From Botryosphaeria dothidea (lineage: Eukaryota > Ascomycota > Dothideomycetes > Botryosphaeriales > Botryosphaeriaceae), in contig WWBZ02000033.1 of assembly GCA_011503125.2 (NCBI GenBank), forward strand, positions 2,604,001 through 2,668,000: a stretch of 64,000 nt of DNA. The letters are read 5' to 3'. Below are positions 42,708-55,266 of the stretch, one piece after another. The notes beneath the pieces were generated by a model. That model was given only the letters and a program-made list of their open reading frames with translations, was not told the DNA's origin and made no database searches. Each line of letters starts with the position of its first letter. The first letter of the stretch is position 1. The position numbers and the translations under genes are program-made.

Positions 42708-43920
42708 GATTGCTGAATGTTGTGGGAAAGCTACAGCAAAAAGGAAGGCAGGTCTTGGTGGTTAGGAATGTGTCGAGCGGAAGGTAGACTTTTCTGTCGC
42801 GGATAACTTTCGCGGCGGTTTTCGGTGCACGGACGCGACAGGAAAGGTTGGCGCAGTGTTCCGCTAGGTTTTTATGGGCTTATCGCCTCTGCGCCGGGTA
42901 AGACTCCGGCGCTGCTGCATTTCGTCACCCCATGGCCTGAAAAGGCGCAATTTTGGTCTATCAGGCGAGCATCCTCCGCAGAGCTCCCGCTCCGTCTGTC
43001 CGTGCTTCGAAGCGTACAGTTTTGCGGAGCGGCTGTACTGCCATTCAATGCTATGACAGTTGCACGGGTCATCCTTTCATCACCCTCCCAGACGAAATTT
43101 TCATCGAGTCCGCTGAGCACTTACAGGGGGGTATCGCAGCCGGTGGCTAACGGTAATGGACTCCGGAAATGTAACTTCGTGGGGAGTGGAAGCATTCATT
43201 CGGATGTACACTAACAAGGCCGTCCGGACGAATACTTCCACTCCCTATAGAAGTGTAAACCCGATCTTTTTCTCGCTTGTTGGTGGGAATCTCGCATTTA
43301 GTGCTAACCGTCGGCTGCAATACCCTCCTGTACATTTCAACGCGTGTCCCAACTTAGCATGCGTATATTATTTGCCAGTGTACTACGTAGTAAGCCATGT
43401 CGTCGCCACATACTGGCATTTACCCGTAGCCATGGCCGGGCCCAATCGCTGTCGTTGGTCCAGGCTTGTGCCCGAAACAGAAACAATCGCAAACGGAGCA
43501 GGGTATGCAGAGGCAATCAAGCTATACTATTGGATGGAATGCTGCCAAAGTAATTCCGATATGAAGCTTCCGCTCAGGTTAAAATAACCCATGCAGATCC
43601 CCTGCAGTGCTACGCTAAAAAGGAAAGTATTGGAGTAAGGCGTTCCCGAAAAATTCGCTGGCTCATCGCGTAACGATTGTCCGATTGCTGTTTTCCTGTT
43701 CCGCCGTTGTCCCCCATAATTCAGAAGAGACCGCCGCTAATTGAACCGGTCCGCCCCGCCAGGTAATGGGTATATCTTCGTGAATTCGTAAATCGTGATT
43801 CGTAATATGCAAATCCAAAAGATGTTTTCCTAATACCAGGGAGTGCTCCAGATGCTCAGGGAGCACCTATTGTTGGGAATATGTTAAGGAATGCTTCACA
43901 GTCTGCAAAATTGTCAACAC
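42708..43920. other. Intergenic region upstream of PRMT1
   Basis: 1.21 kb that includes the PRMT1 promoter (right of 42707) and the 3' flank of the next minus-strand gene. Open frames of 130-140 codons on the plus strand have no family features. Nothing else is seen. Confidence 0.45.
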
Positions 43921-45746
43921 CTAGCGCAAAACTGGGCGTGGAACGGACTGACCTTGTCGCAATTTGAAACGAAGCTCAAAGCGACCATCTCTTCCCTTAG
44001 GCGGCGAGTAGTTGTCGCAGAAAACGTAAGGGTGTAGTGCGCTGAGCGACAGAATCCTCGGGCCTACGCGTCGCATCCATCCATTGAGGCCGATATACTG
44101 CGTCACAAATGCTGTCCAAATTGGCGTCTTCTGCATCGGTCCGCGGCGGGCTGTTGCTTCGAATCGAACAGCGCCGGTGTTTGTATCCTTGAACACTCGG
44201 AAAGCGTGGAGGTAGCGGTCATCTTCGATTTCTGCCGCGAATTCCATGTCTTCGCCGTTTTGAAAGAAGTCTTCAACGTTAAGCGGGCTTTCGACAGCAT
44301 CTTGGCGTTTCAAAGCAACAACAGTGCAGAAGAAAAGGACCATTCTTTCATAGAAGGTGAATCGGAGATTCGTCCAGAGATCCAACCGTCCATCGTACTG
44401 GTTACCTCTCGACAACTGCAAACACGTACCAACACGCCGAATGTTCAGAAGGGTAAGCGGGATGCAATGGCGGTAGCGGCGCCCAAGGCGATCTTTAGTG
44501 AGAAAAAGAATTCTTGCACGATGGTCAGATGGCCTCCAGTACAGTCGCACAAAGGCATCCGCTGCATCAAAGGGCCTACTCAAGTTAGAGCAAATCAGTA
44601 ATAGAACGAGCCTAACTTACTGCTCCACTATCTTCGAGAATCCCTCGGCCCAGAGCCGATTGACAGCCTCAGGGATATCTCTGCCAAGACATCTCGTTCT
44701 AAACATTTTGTCAGTATAACGATCAGAATCACCACGTTATTGGTCTCACGGTTGGCCCAGGTTTCCACGGAATGGAGTCATAGCATGCATTCCGTCAAAG
44801 ATCTTGTTAGCCCAATGGATCGGGCTATATGAGCCAGTGGAATCCAAACTCGGGGACGTCGGAATAGATGCATAGGTGTCGAAGGAAGAGTTGGAAAAAG
44901 TCGGTGACAAAGGTGCCTGAGGTGCCGCTGGAAACGCAAACATTTCATCGCTATCCCAGTCGTCCGAGCTTAAGTTCGGTGATTGGGGCATGTAGGGAGG
45001 GTTTGTACGGAGCGGAGGTCTTATAGAGGGCGCCCTGGGCGACTGGACCGGTGGAGATCCTAATGGAGACACTGAAATACGTAAGCCTGGTGATGAGTTG
45101 ACTGACCATTCAAGGACCGGACAACAGCCAGCCGTATGTAAGAATCGGGAGTGCTTTTCATGTTGATAGCAGGCAGATCCGTGGAGCTCATCAAATACTC
45201 ACCATATTTGTCGGTGTCAAGAGTCAACTGCCGAGCTTTCAGACTCTTGACGACGGAAGCCACCTCATCAAGGTCTTCAATCATCCCATCCCTGGTCGCG
45301 AATAAGCACATGGAAACCTTGGATGAAGGAGATTAGTCGCACCCTTGCACCAAATCACAAAGCCCTACGGCGAGATCCTGGTATGCCACGAGGCGACCGC
45401 TGAAGGATCGTCCTTCTCGTCCGAAATGTGAGCATAAGTGTTCGTACGCGCGACGTGGGCTTGCCTGAGCTCTGGCGCCGAAGAGATCGGCTTTGACCGT
45501 GTCAAGCGTCATCTCCATGCTGGCACATAGCAGATCGAGCTCGTACGTGACCTTGGCGGCGGCGCGACGGTTTGCCCGGCGGCTGATAAGCTCGTCGAGA
45601 CGCCTCAGCTCCGCGCTGATGGCGAACAGGGCGCTGATGTGGGCCAGGAAATCGCGGTCATAACCGGGAACACCGTCAACGAAGATCTGCAGGCCGGACG
45701 CCACGTCCTCGGCGTCCTTTGAGAGATCAAGTAGCGACCAGTCCAT
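43921..45746 (-). CDS. Hypothetical fungal protein
   Basis: I do not recognise this family. The best model has five exons: 45746-45369, 45317-45203, 45071-44750, 44698-44621 and 44575-43921, encoding 515 aa. All joins keep frame, and introns 1, 3, 4 and 5 carry normal fungal signals. Residues about 1-165 are helical and charged, reminiscent of fungal N-terminal helical domains of unknown function. Residues about 165-275 are Pro/Ser-rich and probably disordered. The last about 220 residues contain beta-strand-like segments (LYWRPSDHRARILFL, RYLHAFRVFKD, ARRGPMQKTPIWTAFVTQYI). The 131-nt second intron could instead be a 35-nt one that keeps 32 more residues. No signal peptide or membrane segment is seen. 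Confidence 0.65.
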
Positions 45747-46716
45747 TGTGCATGGCGTGACGGGCGGAAGTGGGCGAGGGCCGGAGTTTGTGTAGCGGGG
45801 AAGGCTAAAACAACGTTTGTGCACCGCTCCGTCATGAGGATCGCGAGCTCGCTCAGCGACGCTATGGGAGAAGTCCGGGGGCAATTGCGCGGCGGCACAC
45901 GAGGTGAGCAGCGCGCGAGCCGGCACACGACTTCTGAGGCTCTACCGCTGTTGATGAGCTGTCAATGGCAGGGCAGGCCAATCGAAAGCTACCGCATACG
46001 CATCCTACCCGCATGCCGCTGATCCCACGAACGTGACCATCGGCGCACTCAAACCACCCAAGAGCCCCTCCCTTTGCATGAAAATGCATCTCTTGCGTAC
46101 CGTGGCCATTGGCGGCACCGCTGGCTGGCAGGGTTAAGCCGTCCGTCTCTAAGCCGACATGCTCGGCTGCCGCTATCGGGATGATCGCCGCTGCAGTGTT
46201 GCCTAGAGATTCGCAGTCCGGCGTGTGGAGACTCCGTCAAGCGCGCGTCGACGGCCGCGAAGGGCGCCGTACCGTGGATACCTACGGCTTCTCCGGTCGC
46301 ATAGTGGCGTAGACCCGCATGCTTTTCCGCGAGTGTGCTGGCGAGAGCTGATAAGACGATGCGAATCGAACGAATCCTCGGACGCGGTCCAGCCTACAAA
46401 CGGACGAATAGTGGCATGGGATGACATTGCTAGCAGTACAGGTTGTAAGATAGTGACAGACAATGTCTGAGGACGTCCAGCAGCTTTATATACGTGATGG
46501 ATGCCTACATTTGTGATTGCAAGTCCGCCTTGCGCTCCGCCTCACTCCCACAAGGCCAGGCTGCGCCACCGCGACAAGGTATTCGTGCAATCGCTGCCCA
46601 GCCGCCCTCCTTTATGAGTACAATACCGCCCCAAGGACGACCGTAAGCACACAAACATGTGGGCGGGCGCTGGGGGTGATTGGTCATCTCCGTAGACGCA
46701 CGTGGTGTGTCTCGGA
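45747..46716. other. Intergenic region, no gene recognised
   Basis: 970 bp between the hypothetical gene start and the riboflavin synthase stop, both minus strand. Short open frames only. Confidence 0.45.
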
Positions 46717-47539
46717 TCACTTGCCAATGGACTTGAGCCGCTCATCCACCAGCCTGGCCACCATCTTCTCCAAAATGGCAATCTCACCGTTTGCCTTGTC
46801 CTCAAAATAGCCGACCACGCTCTTCTCGACGTATTTGCCTACCTGGTCAACCTCGACGTTGACTTCGTCGCCGGGCTGCTTCCCCGCGGTGACAACCTTC
46901 TCCTGAGTGTAGGCAATAAGCATAACTTCCCACCAGCCGTCTGGTCCGTCCTGGACCTTCGTCACAGTCAAGCTTGCTCCATCTATCGTAACGTATCCCT
47001 TCTCGACAATGTACCGGAGGATAGCTTTGTCGCGCGGCTGGAACCGGAAGGTCTTTGCGTTGCCGTCTGGAGTGACGGAGAGGATCTTCGCAACGGTGTC
47101 GACGTGGCCCTGAACGAAGTGGCCTCCCATGCGTGTCGAGGCGGACACGGCGCGCTCCAGGTTGACATTGGAGCCTTGCTTGAGAGAGCCCAGGTTGGTG
47201 CGGCGGAGCGTCTCGGGAGCGACGCCAACCTTAAAGGAGGACTTATCGAACTCGGTGACGGTCAGGCAGGTGCCTGCGAAGCGTCAACAAGAGATCGCCA
47301 GAGTGACTAGAAGTATCACGGCTGACCATTGACACCGATGCTGTCACCCAAGTGTGCGTCAACCAGAATTTTCTCGGCGCCGGAGATGGTCAAAGATGTC
47401 CCACCCCCGCCGCTCGCAGAGTCATCCTGCTTCTCCAAGGCGGAGACGGCTGGCACGGTTAGCGAGACTCGTCAAAGGAGACATGGCGAGATATGCTGAA
47501 TCGCTTACTGCCGATAATCTCGACGATGCCGGTAAACAT
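46717..47539 (-). CDS. RIB5: Riboflavin synthase alpha chain
   Basis: The enzyme joins two 6,7-dimethyl-8-ribityllumazine molecules to give riboflavin and a pyrimidine that is recycled. Three exons, 47539-47509, 47449-47327 and 47273-46717, encode 236 aa (yeast Rib5 is 238). The protein shows the internal duplication of the family: MFTGIVE at the start, DSIGVNGTCLTVTEF in half one, MGGHFVQGHVD between the halves, and TIDGASLTVTKV in half two. The first exon holds just 31 nt. The C-terminal helix (NGEIAILEKMVARLVDERL) is the trimerisation helix. It is divergent from the CoA-transferase gene with 239 bp between the two start codons, so the two probably share a promoter. Confidence 0.97.
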
Positions 47540-47778
47540 GGTGAGAACACTTGTGGCTTGGGAAAAAGAGGCCAGGGACGCCGAGGAGCGCGCAGGGTGA
47601 CGCAGCAACCTCGGCCCAAGCTCCCCTCCAGTCAGGAAGGCCATAGCGGGGCAGCTGCAACCGCTACGGCCTTCCCTACCCGGCCATCGGCTTGCCGCGG
47701 GGCTGAGATCACCTCGTCTTTCCGCAACTCTTAAACCCATCGCCCGAAAAACGTGAGGAAGCGCGGGTAGCTGCAAAA

Positions 47779-49551
47779 ATGTCTAACCTCATTGCTCGCG
47801 CTCCAATTACCCGGCAATTGTACCGATCAACTCGTCTCGTCAGCTACAATGGTCTGAGAACTCGACAGTTGGCGACAGCTCCTGGAGCTGCAGTTGCCGC
47901 GACTCTTCCCTTGGCCGGGATTCGCGTTCTGGACATGACAAGAGTTCTCGCTGGCGTAAGTTCTTCGTACGCTTGGATTGCCAACATTACTAATTACCTT
48001 TTGAACAGCCTTATTGTACACAGATTCTGGGCGATTTAGGGTACGCCAGCTACAGGCACCCAGTACGGGCCACCTCCTTCGAGGTTGTCAGCTTCGGGTG
48101 TCTAGAGACTGACGTCATGTGTCTTGCAGAGCTGAAGTGATCAAGATTGAGCACCCCGTCCGCGGAGATGATACAAGAGCATGGGGCCCTCCGTATGCAA
48201 AATATACCTCTGATGACGCTCAGGGGCCCGGTGAATCCGCCTATTTTCTCTCGGTATGATTAATTTTCTTTGAGGGATAGGTAAATCACTAATTCGCCCT
48301 GCCTCAGGTCAATCGAAACAAGAAATCACTCGGCCTCTCTTTTGCTCATCCGGCAGGTGTGGAAATTCTCCACAAGCTGGCCAAGGACTGCGATGTGCTG
48401 GTTGAGAATTATCTCCCCGGTGGACTTAAGAAGTATGGAATGGATTACGGAAGTGTCTCGAAGATCAATCCCAGCTTGATTTATGCAAGCATCACCGGTT
48501 ACGGACAGACAGGACCTTACAGCAACCGCGCCGGGTATGATGTTATGGTTGAAGCGTGAGTGATACTTGTGACAATTTTCGGTATCGTAACATCACGTCA
48601 TTGAAAAGGAAAGCTTACATCTTGCAGCGAAATGGGTTTAATGCATATCACTGGCTCAAGAGATGGACCTCCTGTGAAAGTTGGTGTAGCAGTCACAGAT
48701 TTAACCACTGGACTCTATACGTCAAACTCTATTATGGCGGCCCTGATTGGACGAGGAAGGACGGGCAAAGGACAGCATATCGACGTGGCACTCAGTGATT
48801 GCCAGGTTGCGACGCTGACAAACATTGCTAGCTCGGCTCTGATTAGTGGGAAGAAGGACTCGGGACGGTGGGGCACGGCACATCGTAAGTTGACTGTCGT
48901 CACGTCCAACCGGGATGCTAATAAGTCACAGCGTCAATCGTACCGTACAAGGCTTTCAAGACCGCTGACGGCGACATCCTTCTTGGTGGTGGTAATGACC
49001 GGCTGCACGGAATCTTGGTCGAACGTATTGCGAAGCCGGAATGGGCAAAGGACGAGAGGTTCGTGACCAATGCGCTCAGAGTGAAAAATAGGGACCTGCT
49101 CGAAGAGTTGATCGAGAATGAGACGAAAAAGAAAACGACGCAGGAATGGCTGGAGATTTTCGAGGGCTGTGGAATGCCATATGCGGCGATCAACGATATT
49201 CAAGGAACTTTGAACCACGACCACGGTATGTGCCCCCAGATACGTTCGAAATTTGTGGAAGCAGACGGACTGAACGCCTGGCAGTCCTTGCGCGAAACAT
49301 GGTTGCAGAGGTGGAGCATCCAAAGTGCGGGCCGATCAAACTGGTCAACACTCCGGTCAAATACTCGTTCTCTGAGCCGAAAATTCGCACGCCTCCCCCA
49401 ACGCTGGGTAAGTACTGACGTCAAAAAATGCGGATGAGCGGAAGTTGACAGTCTGGCGTCAGGCCAACACACAGACGAGGTGTTAAAGGACATGGTTGGT
49501 ATGAGCGAGACTGAGATCGCGAGCCTGCGGAGCGAAGGGGTAGTGGCGTGA
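47779..49551 (+). CDS. CoA-transferase family III (SUGCT-like), probably mitochondrial
   Basis: Eight exons, 47779-47955, 48009-48040, 48130-48253, 48308-48555, 48628-48884, 48932-49225, 49285-49407 and 49463-49551, encode 447 aa. The N-terminus ([20 protein letters not shown]) is basic and lacks acids, as in mitochondrial presequences. Family III features are [82 protein letters not shown] and [10 protein letters not shown]. Asp in [10 protein letters not shown] is the expected catalytic carboxylate. The closest group by motif is succinate-hydroxymethylglutarate/glutarate CoA-transferase, which swaps CoA between dicarboxylic acids. Exact substrates are not determined. Exon 2 is 32 nt. It shares an intergenic region with RIB5. 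Confidence 0.9.
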
Positions 49552-49988
49552 AAAGCCGAACCGTCTGGTTGGTTAGTTTATCGGAGAGCCGATGCTTGAG
49601 CGGCTTGGGTTGAGGGCGGGTAGATGGCCATGGATGGACTTTGCATTGGGTTGGGTTGCTGCAATAAAAGCCGCGAATCTCAGACACAGCAGTAGCCGAA
49701 GGCAGAGCCTATCTGCCGGATCAGGTAGCTAGAAAGAGAGATATGGAGAAGCTGTATAGCGGACGTGCGCTCTTTGCGATGCATGCTCATCATCAGTGCA
49801 CGGAAGCGGAGCGGCGAGCGGAAAGACAGATGACGGCTAGGCGGAGATCATTGGCCCCTGCGCGGGTGGTAAGTTCAACGGGCAGCTTGTCTGCGCATCC
49901 GGCAAGCACCCAAGCCTCCACAGCAGACAGCCAGCTCGCATGCATCCATTGCCCTACCACACCCGTCGCACTCTTCTCACGGGCCCGA
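49552..49988. promoter_or_regulatory. Upstream region of the PHD-finger gene
   Basis: 437 bp. The frame of the PHD gene is open upstream to 49743, but the Met at 49989 (MSLEQSPG) is the first with fungal-like context after a Ser/Ala/Arg-rich stretch. No other gene is recognised. Confidence 0.4.
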
Positions 49989-51740
49989 ATGTCGCTTGAA
50001 CAGTCGCCCGGCGCCCCTGCGCCCGCCAATGCTTTGGCGAACCACAATAACGGTCAGACCAGCGACTCTGCGCTCGCCGCTGCGCGTTCATGGACCGCCG
50101 CAACCAGCGCCAGCACCTCCACCACGTTGCACGCCCTGAAGCCTGCAACAACCGCCTCCGCGCCCTCCGCGCCCTCCGCGACTCCCTCTTCCGTTTCGCC
50201 CGTCGGCCTGTCACGGATACCCTCAGGCTTTTCCGCCTCCACCGAGGAGATCCTGCGGCGCGTCAGCGCGAACGCATCGGCGCATGTTGGAACCCCGGGA
50301 TACGAGGCAGCGCGGGAGCAGGTCTTGAAGAGCATGGTGACTAGCGACAAGATTCCCACTCCCCCGCCGATGTCGGCAAATAAAAGGGGAGCCCGCGGAG
50401 GCCCCAGGGCCGCTCTCACAAGCTCATCGACGCCGCGGCCGGAGAGCGCAGCCGGTGCGGGGGAGAGCAGCGCAACCCCCGTGTCAGCTGCCAGCGTGAC
50501 GTCTGCAAGAGGGCGAGGCAGTGGCAGGGGTCGCGGTCGCGGCGGATCAAGAGGTGGCAAGAGAAAGAGGGCAGACACGCCGGACAGTGAGGTGAGCTTG
50601 CTGTTCCGTTGGGCCATGGCGGCATCTAACCGTCCTCCTACCCTCAGGACGATTCCGACATCTCTTCATCCTATACCCCGCTACCCACCAAGACGAAGTC
50701 TGGCCGCAATGTCACGAAGCCGGCGCAGTTTACTCCTGTCCTTCCGTCCCCTTCGACTGCTCTCAGGAAGAAGCGCACACAACGGCGACCCACCGAAACG
50801 AGCGTTTGCAAGGTATGCCAACGAGGCCACAGTCCCATAAGCAATATGATAGTATTTTGCGACGGATGCAACTCAGGTTACCACCAGTACTGCCACCATC
50901 CTCCCATTGAGCGGGAGGTTGTGCAGGTCGCCGAGAAGGAATGGTTCTGTGCTGCTTGTGCTGCTTCTAAAAAGAAGCAAGACGATGCACTACCAAACTT
51001 CAATGATCTGATACCCGGCGTAAATCTTAGTAGAGAAGAAGTTGGTCTATCCAGCGCACTCAAGCCCCAGTACATACTGACGAAGATGCTAGAAACGAGC
51101 CTACTTCTCAACACTGTCGGCAGTAAAGCTCACAGAGCTATTGCTGTATGCTACGGATGTTAATCCAGATCTCGCTGTCTTCGCACAAAACGCTCGGAAT
51201 CTTATCGGTGCAACCGGAGCTGTAGTGAGACCCGTAGCCTCCAGCGCCACGAACAGCGCCACACCCGACGGCATTATCGTCCAGACCAACCACCACTCTG
51301 GCCTCAACAACGCTAGCTTTGTCACCAGCAACACTCAAACGCAAACAATCAACCCTGCAAAAACCACATCCATACCGCCGCCTTCAACACTGGCTGTATC
51401 GAGCACTACAGCTTCACTCCCGCCCTCTGCAACCACTCTTAACCATGGCCACTTGCCCTCGACGATGATCGCACCAGCGCCAGACGATTCCGGCGTAGGC
51501 GATCCCGAAGACCCGTACGGCGACGGCTACGACTCTGATCCGCCCGCGCATTACCCCAAACCCGGCCACGGCCTGGCCCGCACTCTGCGCCCCGAAACCG
51601 AAGACCTGCAATGGCTTGTCGACGATAATCTGGAGGTTTTCAGCCATGTTTACACCAACGACAGCCAATCTGGACTGAATGGGTTCGGGGCGGATGGCGC
51701 GATTGATCTGGCGGGCACGGAGGCTACTGCGGGGCCGTAA
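49989..51740 (+). CDS. PHD-finger protein
   Basis: Three exons, 49989-50591, 50648-51040 and 51093-51740, encode 547 aa. Residues 1-200 are low-complexity Ser/Ala/Thr/Pro with an RG/KR-rich end (ARGRGSGRGRGRGG, KRKRAD). The PHD finger follows in exon 2: CKVCQRGHSP, FCDGCNSGYHQYCHHPP, EKEWFCAAC, a full Cys4-His-Cys3 set, so it probably reads a histone H3 tail. The second intron (52 nt, branch ACTGAC) joins NLSREE to KRAYFSTLSAVKLTELLLYA, restoring a conserved helical stretch after the finger. The C-terminal third is again disordered with an acidic patch. Its targets are unknown. A GTAAGT at the stop codon could allow a further exon. Confidence 0.83.
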
Positions 51741-52473
51741 GTGTTGTTCTTTTTCGCTCGTACATAGGTCTGAGCGAGATGAGGGAGATGCATTAGATAT
51801 GGGGCAATAGGCGGTGTTCGGTAGGGAATCGGGCAAGGCATGGGTCAGTGTGGGCGTTACGCGCTCTTTTTGTTAGCTTCATACATAAGTATTCTCGCGA
51901 CTTAGGAGCATCCGTCTCTGATTGAAGTCGAGATTCTTCTCTGCCTCATGTAGGGGAAGATGACTGTCGGTCTGCTGACTTCGTCCTCGTCTATGACTCC
52001 TGGTACTCTTATCGTGAATTAATCAAGGGAATGAGGGCCTTGTATTGATAACGTAGTTTTCAGTTCACCTGTGTATAAGTGCTACCGTGCTCTTCAGGGT
52101 CTTCCTGTGACATACCACTCTGGCCACGCTTGAAGATGGAAGCTTCTAGTTTTGAGACTCATTAATCCGAGGCGAAATTAAAGAAAGCCGGTCGAAGCAG
52201 TCATCTGGTGGACTGATTCAGCTCCTCATAAATGATGGGCGGAAGATTGCCGCGCTATTGAACAATGTTGTGATTAGACGGCAGTGAGCCAAATGTAAAG
52301 TTTCACCAAGCAATCTTCACGCAGACAGCATTATTCAGAAAGAAATTCTGGGACCCAATATTTTTGTAATTTATTGAATGGGATACCTCATGGACTTGTA
52401 AATATGTGCTTCAGTTGGAAGAGGAAGATGACTCGACGCCGACGCTCAATCCTCATATACACAATCTCATATC
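51741..52473. other. Intergenic region between convergent PHD and P450 genes
   Basis: 733 bp between two stops, AT-rich. No gene, tRNA arm or tandem repeat is seen. Confidence 0.5.
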
Positions 52474-54088
52474 CTACTCCTTGCGCCGTTTGAATAGCAC
52501 TTTGGCCATGGGGTTCGGATTGATCTGAGGAGAATATTTGATTAGGACTGTAACGTTGTAGAACGGGTCAAATAGGGGGTTAGCATACCTGGGTACCGAA
52601 AACAAAGTTCTTCGGCCTTCCAGCATCCTTGTCAACGGGCTGGAGGTCGTAGGACAGCAACAGCTTGGAGAGGATTGTCTTGATCTCGTTGCTCGCGAAG
52701 AAGCGGCCGGGACAGCTATGACGGCCCTGACCCCAGTGCAGGTAGTCAGCGTTCGATGTGGCAAATTGGTGGGAGTTTTTGTCACCGTCCGCGCGGAGGT
52801 TGTAGAAGCGGAGAGCGTCGAAGGTGTCGGGCTCATCAAAGAACTGAGGATCGAAGTACTTCTGCGCGCTGTCGATCTCGATGACAGTGCCCTTGGGTAG
52901 GAAGGTGCCGTCGGAGAGCGTGATGTCACGGAGGCAGTACCGCTTAAAGGTCGTCAGGCCCGGGGGATTGTATCGCTGAGATTCCTTCATGAAGCTATCG
53001 AGCTTCTTCATCTTGGCCATGGTGTCCTTCTCGTAGCCGCCGGTCTCGGCAACCGCGGATTGAATCTCATCACGCAGAGGCTGGATATTCTCCGGATGCT
53101 CGATAAGATCGTAGATCATGTGAGTAGAGCTCATGGTGGTAGTGTGGATGGCGGCCATGGCAAGCTGCACTTGAACGTATGCCTGGTCCGCATAGTCCTT
53201 CGCAAATTCAGGGCTGGACTTTTGCTTCAGCCACTCAGTGAAGTCGTCGCGCTTGGTCTCTGTTGCCTGGCGTTCCTGTGACACTGGGGTCATGAATTTA
53301 ATAGCCTCGGCTCGCACTTTGTAAAGCTCGCGCAGCTCCGGGAGGAATCTGTAGACAAAAGGCCGCACCCATGGCTTCCATTTCTTGAGAGCGCGGGAGG
53401 CCTCAAAGGCTTTAAGTGTATAGTCTTTAGAGAGCTGTAGCCAGTGAGGGTCCCGGCACAACGGGGCGCCAACGAAGACTCGCGCAGATACCTGGGCGAC
53501 GATGTCCAAGATTGCTGAGTAAACAGCGACAGGGGTCCAATCGTCGCAGGCAGGCATAACCCTCTCGAGTGCGAGGTCGATTTCCTCGGAAATCACGGGC
53601 GCCAAGCGGGGAAGGCTAGGTGTGAGATCGGCTTTGATTACATGCACGGCAATTGGGACCTCTCTATCACCGATGCCGCAGTACCTGCCAGCCATGGCCT
53701 TCTCGATGGCTTTGCTGAAGGAGAGGTAGTCATCGGGGAGTGCCTTGAGCTCAGCGGCGTATTTGCCGCTGAGAACGACGGTTTCAAGTCCATCAGTAGT
53801 TGTTATCCGGTACATGGTAAGGCCGGTCTTGAACTTCTCGTAGCCTTCCTTCAACAGCGTTACGGCATCTCCAAGGAACTTCTTCTCGCGCTCTTTCTGA
53901 TCGAGATGGCCGGCAATGAGTGGCGCCTGGAGCTTTCCGCGCTGGAAGAAGAGTAAAATGAGGTAGAAGAGAGCCACGCCAATAGCGACAATGGAAAGCA
54001 GAGGTGTGTTCTCCAGGTCTCTGTAGCTTGCCATTTTGGCCAAGAGGTTTTCAGGCAGGAAAGTTGGAATATTGCGAATGCTCTCCAT
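52474..54088 (-). CDS. Cytochrome P450 monooxygenase
   Basis: Two exons, 54088-52589 and 52524-52474, encode 516 aa. An N-terminal membrane anchor (LLSIVAIGVALFYLILLFF) is followed by the P450 fold. The ExxR helix is KESQR, and the haem-binding loop is HWGQGRHSCPGRFFA with Cys459. The I-helix region reads AAIHTTTMSSTH, where the acid/Thr pair is His-Thr. The protein resembles fungal P450s of secondary metabolism in the ent-kaurene-oxidase/CYP68-like groups, which carry a similar HWGQGRHSCPG loop, but subfamily and substrate are not assignable. The short second exon ends in KRRKE. No terpene synthase, PKS or NRPS gene lies nearby, so it is a lone P450 here. Confidence 0.88.
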
Positions 54089-55266
54089 GGTGGCCCGCCA
54101 AAGATGTCAAGAAAGGGAAAATTTCACACAAAACGCACAAAGAGAGGACTTGAGTGATATGGGTACGAACGTGTATAAAAGACTGCTCACAAAGGCGACT
54201 AGGGGAATTCGGCTCGCCATGCTGCACTAGACCACCGACGAGCAACCGCCATGTTGCAGATCGACGCGGTTACTGCTGGATTTGGGCAGGGGCTTGTTCG
54301 AAGCTCGGACGAGTTATGAACTTACGATACGATGGGTGCATCGGTAGCACGCTGATTGGCATGTTATACGCAGCTGTCACAGGGCCACCCGGGAGGGCTC
54401 AGTTCCGAGTACCCACGCGCGGCGAGCGTGCCATGATGCGTGTACACGAAACGACACACCCCAAACGTGTGGCCGGGAGTGGGCGGATCGCTTGCCGGAT
54501 GAGCGGGTACATTGGGGAGGAGGTCGTGAGGCGTAGTCCGTGCAAAGCAATCTAGACGGCGGCTGCCTAGTACCTCGCCGTTCGCATCCTTGGGGGATCC
54601 TGGTCGTGAGAGGAAGGTCTTCGCTTTCGCTTTCCACGGCCCAGGAAGACGGCGCCGAAACGATTGTGAAAGTGGGAGCGCCTGCAGCAATTCCGTACAA
54701 GGGGGGAGGTCTCAGGACACGCTGCGGCGACGCGAATGCGCAAAGTGGAGAAGAATGTAATGAAATGGATCGTAGCTGGTCTGACGTGAGATGAAGCATT
54801 TTCGCGGGAGTCTTGATGGGCGAGAGACGCGAAACGAGAAACAAATGTGAATGGAAGGCGCCCACAACGCGAATCGAACCGATGGCGGTTGGTGTGGAGT
54901 GAGAGAGGCTCGCTAACGCGGCGCTTCACCACAAAGCCAACCCCGCCGGTCACTCGCCCGCGGCTTTGCCGACGACTTCACCTCTGCCTCGCGCTTTCGG
55001 CCTCGCACCCAACCCAGAGACCCTGCGCATCCGCCTATCGACCTTATCGCCGACAAAAAAAAGTTGCCCACTATGTACACAATCCACCGCGTCGTCCTCC
55101 GCCAGCTGTAGGCTCTGTCAGCCAAGATGGCGCTTCACGGTCTTGACCACAGCTTCTGCTCACCCACCACGCGATTACTGAAAACTTTCGCCGTCTACAC
55201 TCCACAAACAACCCTACACCACCCGCGGCAAACGCGCTCTCCCCGAACCCCGTTCTACTATCCAAC
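54089..55266. other. Intergenic region between divergent P450 and BRF1 genes
   Basis: 1.18 kb. The P450 promoter is on the left; TATAAA-like TGTATAAAAG (54173-54182) may serve either gene. A B-box-like GGTTCGATTC occurs on the minus strand near 54871-54880, but I could not fold a tRNA (see rejected). The 200 bp before 55267 is C-rich. Confidence 0.45.

Noticed and set aside
45072..45106. 35-nt intron in the hypothetical gene
   Set aside because: Shorter than any other intron here (minimum about 47 nt) and with a weaker GTCAGT donor; the 131-nt alternative from a GTGAGT donor also keeps frame. Not excluded.
52474..54088. Secondary-metabolite cluster around the P450
   Set aside because: Neighbours are a PHD protein and Brf1; no synthase, transporter or regulator typical of such clusters is in the window.
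54855..54950. Possible second tRNA on the minus strand near a GGTTCGATTC B-box-like motif
   Set aside because: The T-stem halves (ATCGG and CGCGT) do not pair, the anticodon stem does not close, and no GT-AG segment repairs them. At best a decayed tRNA-like fragment.
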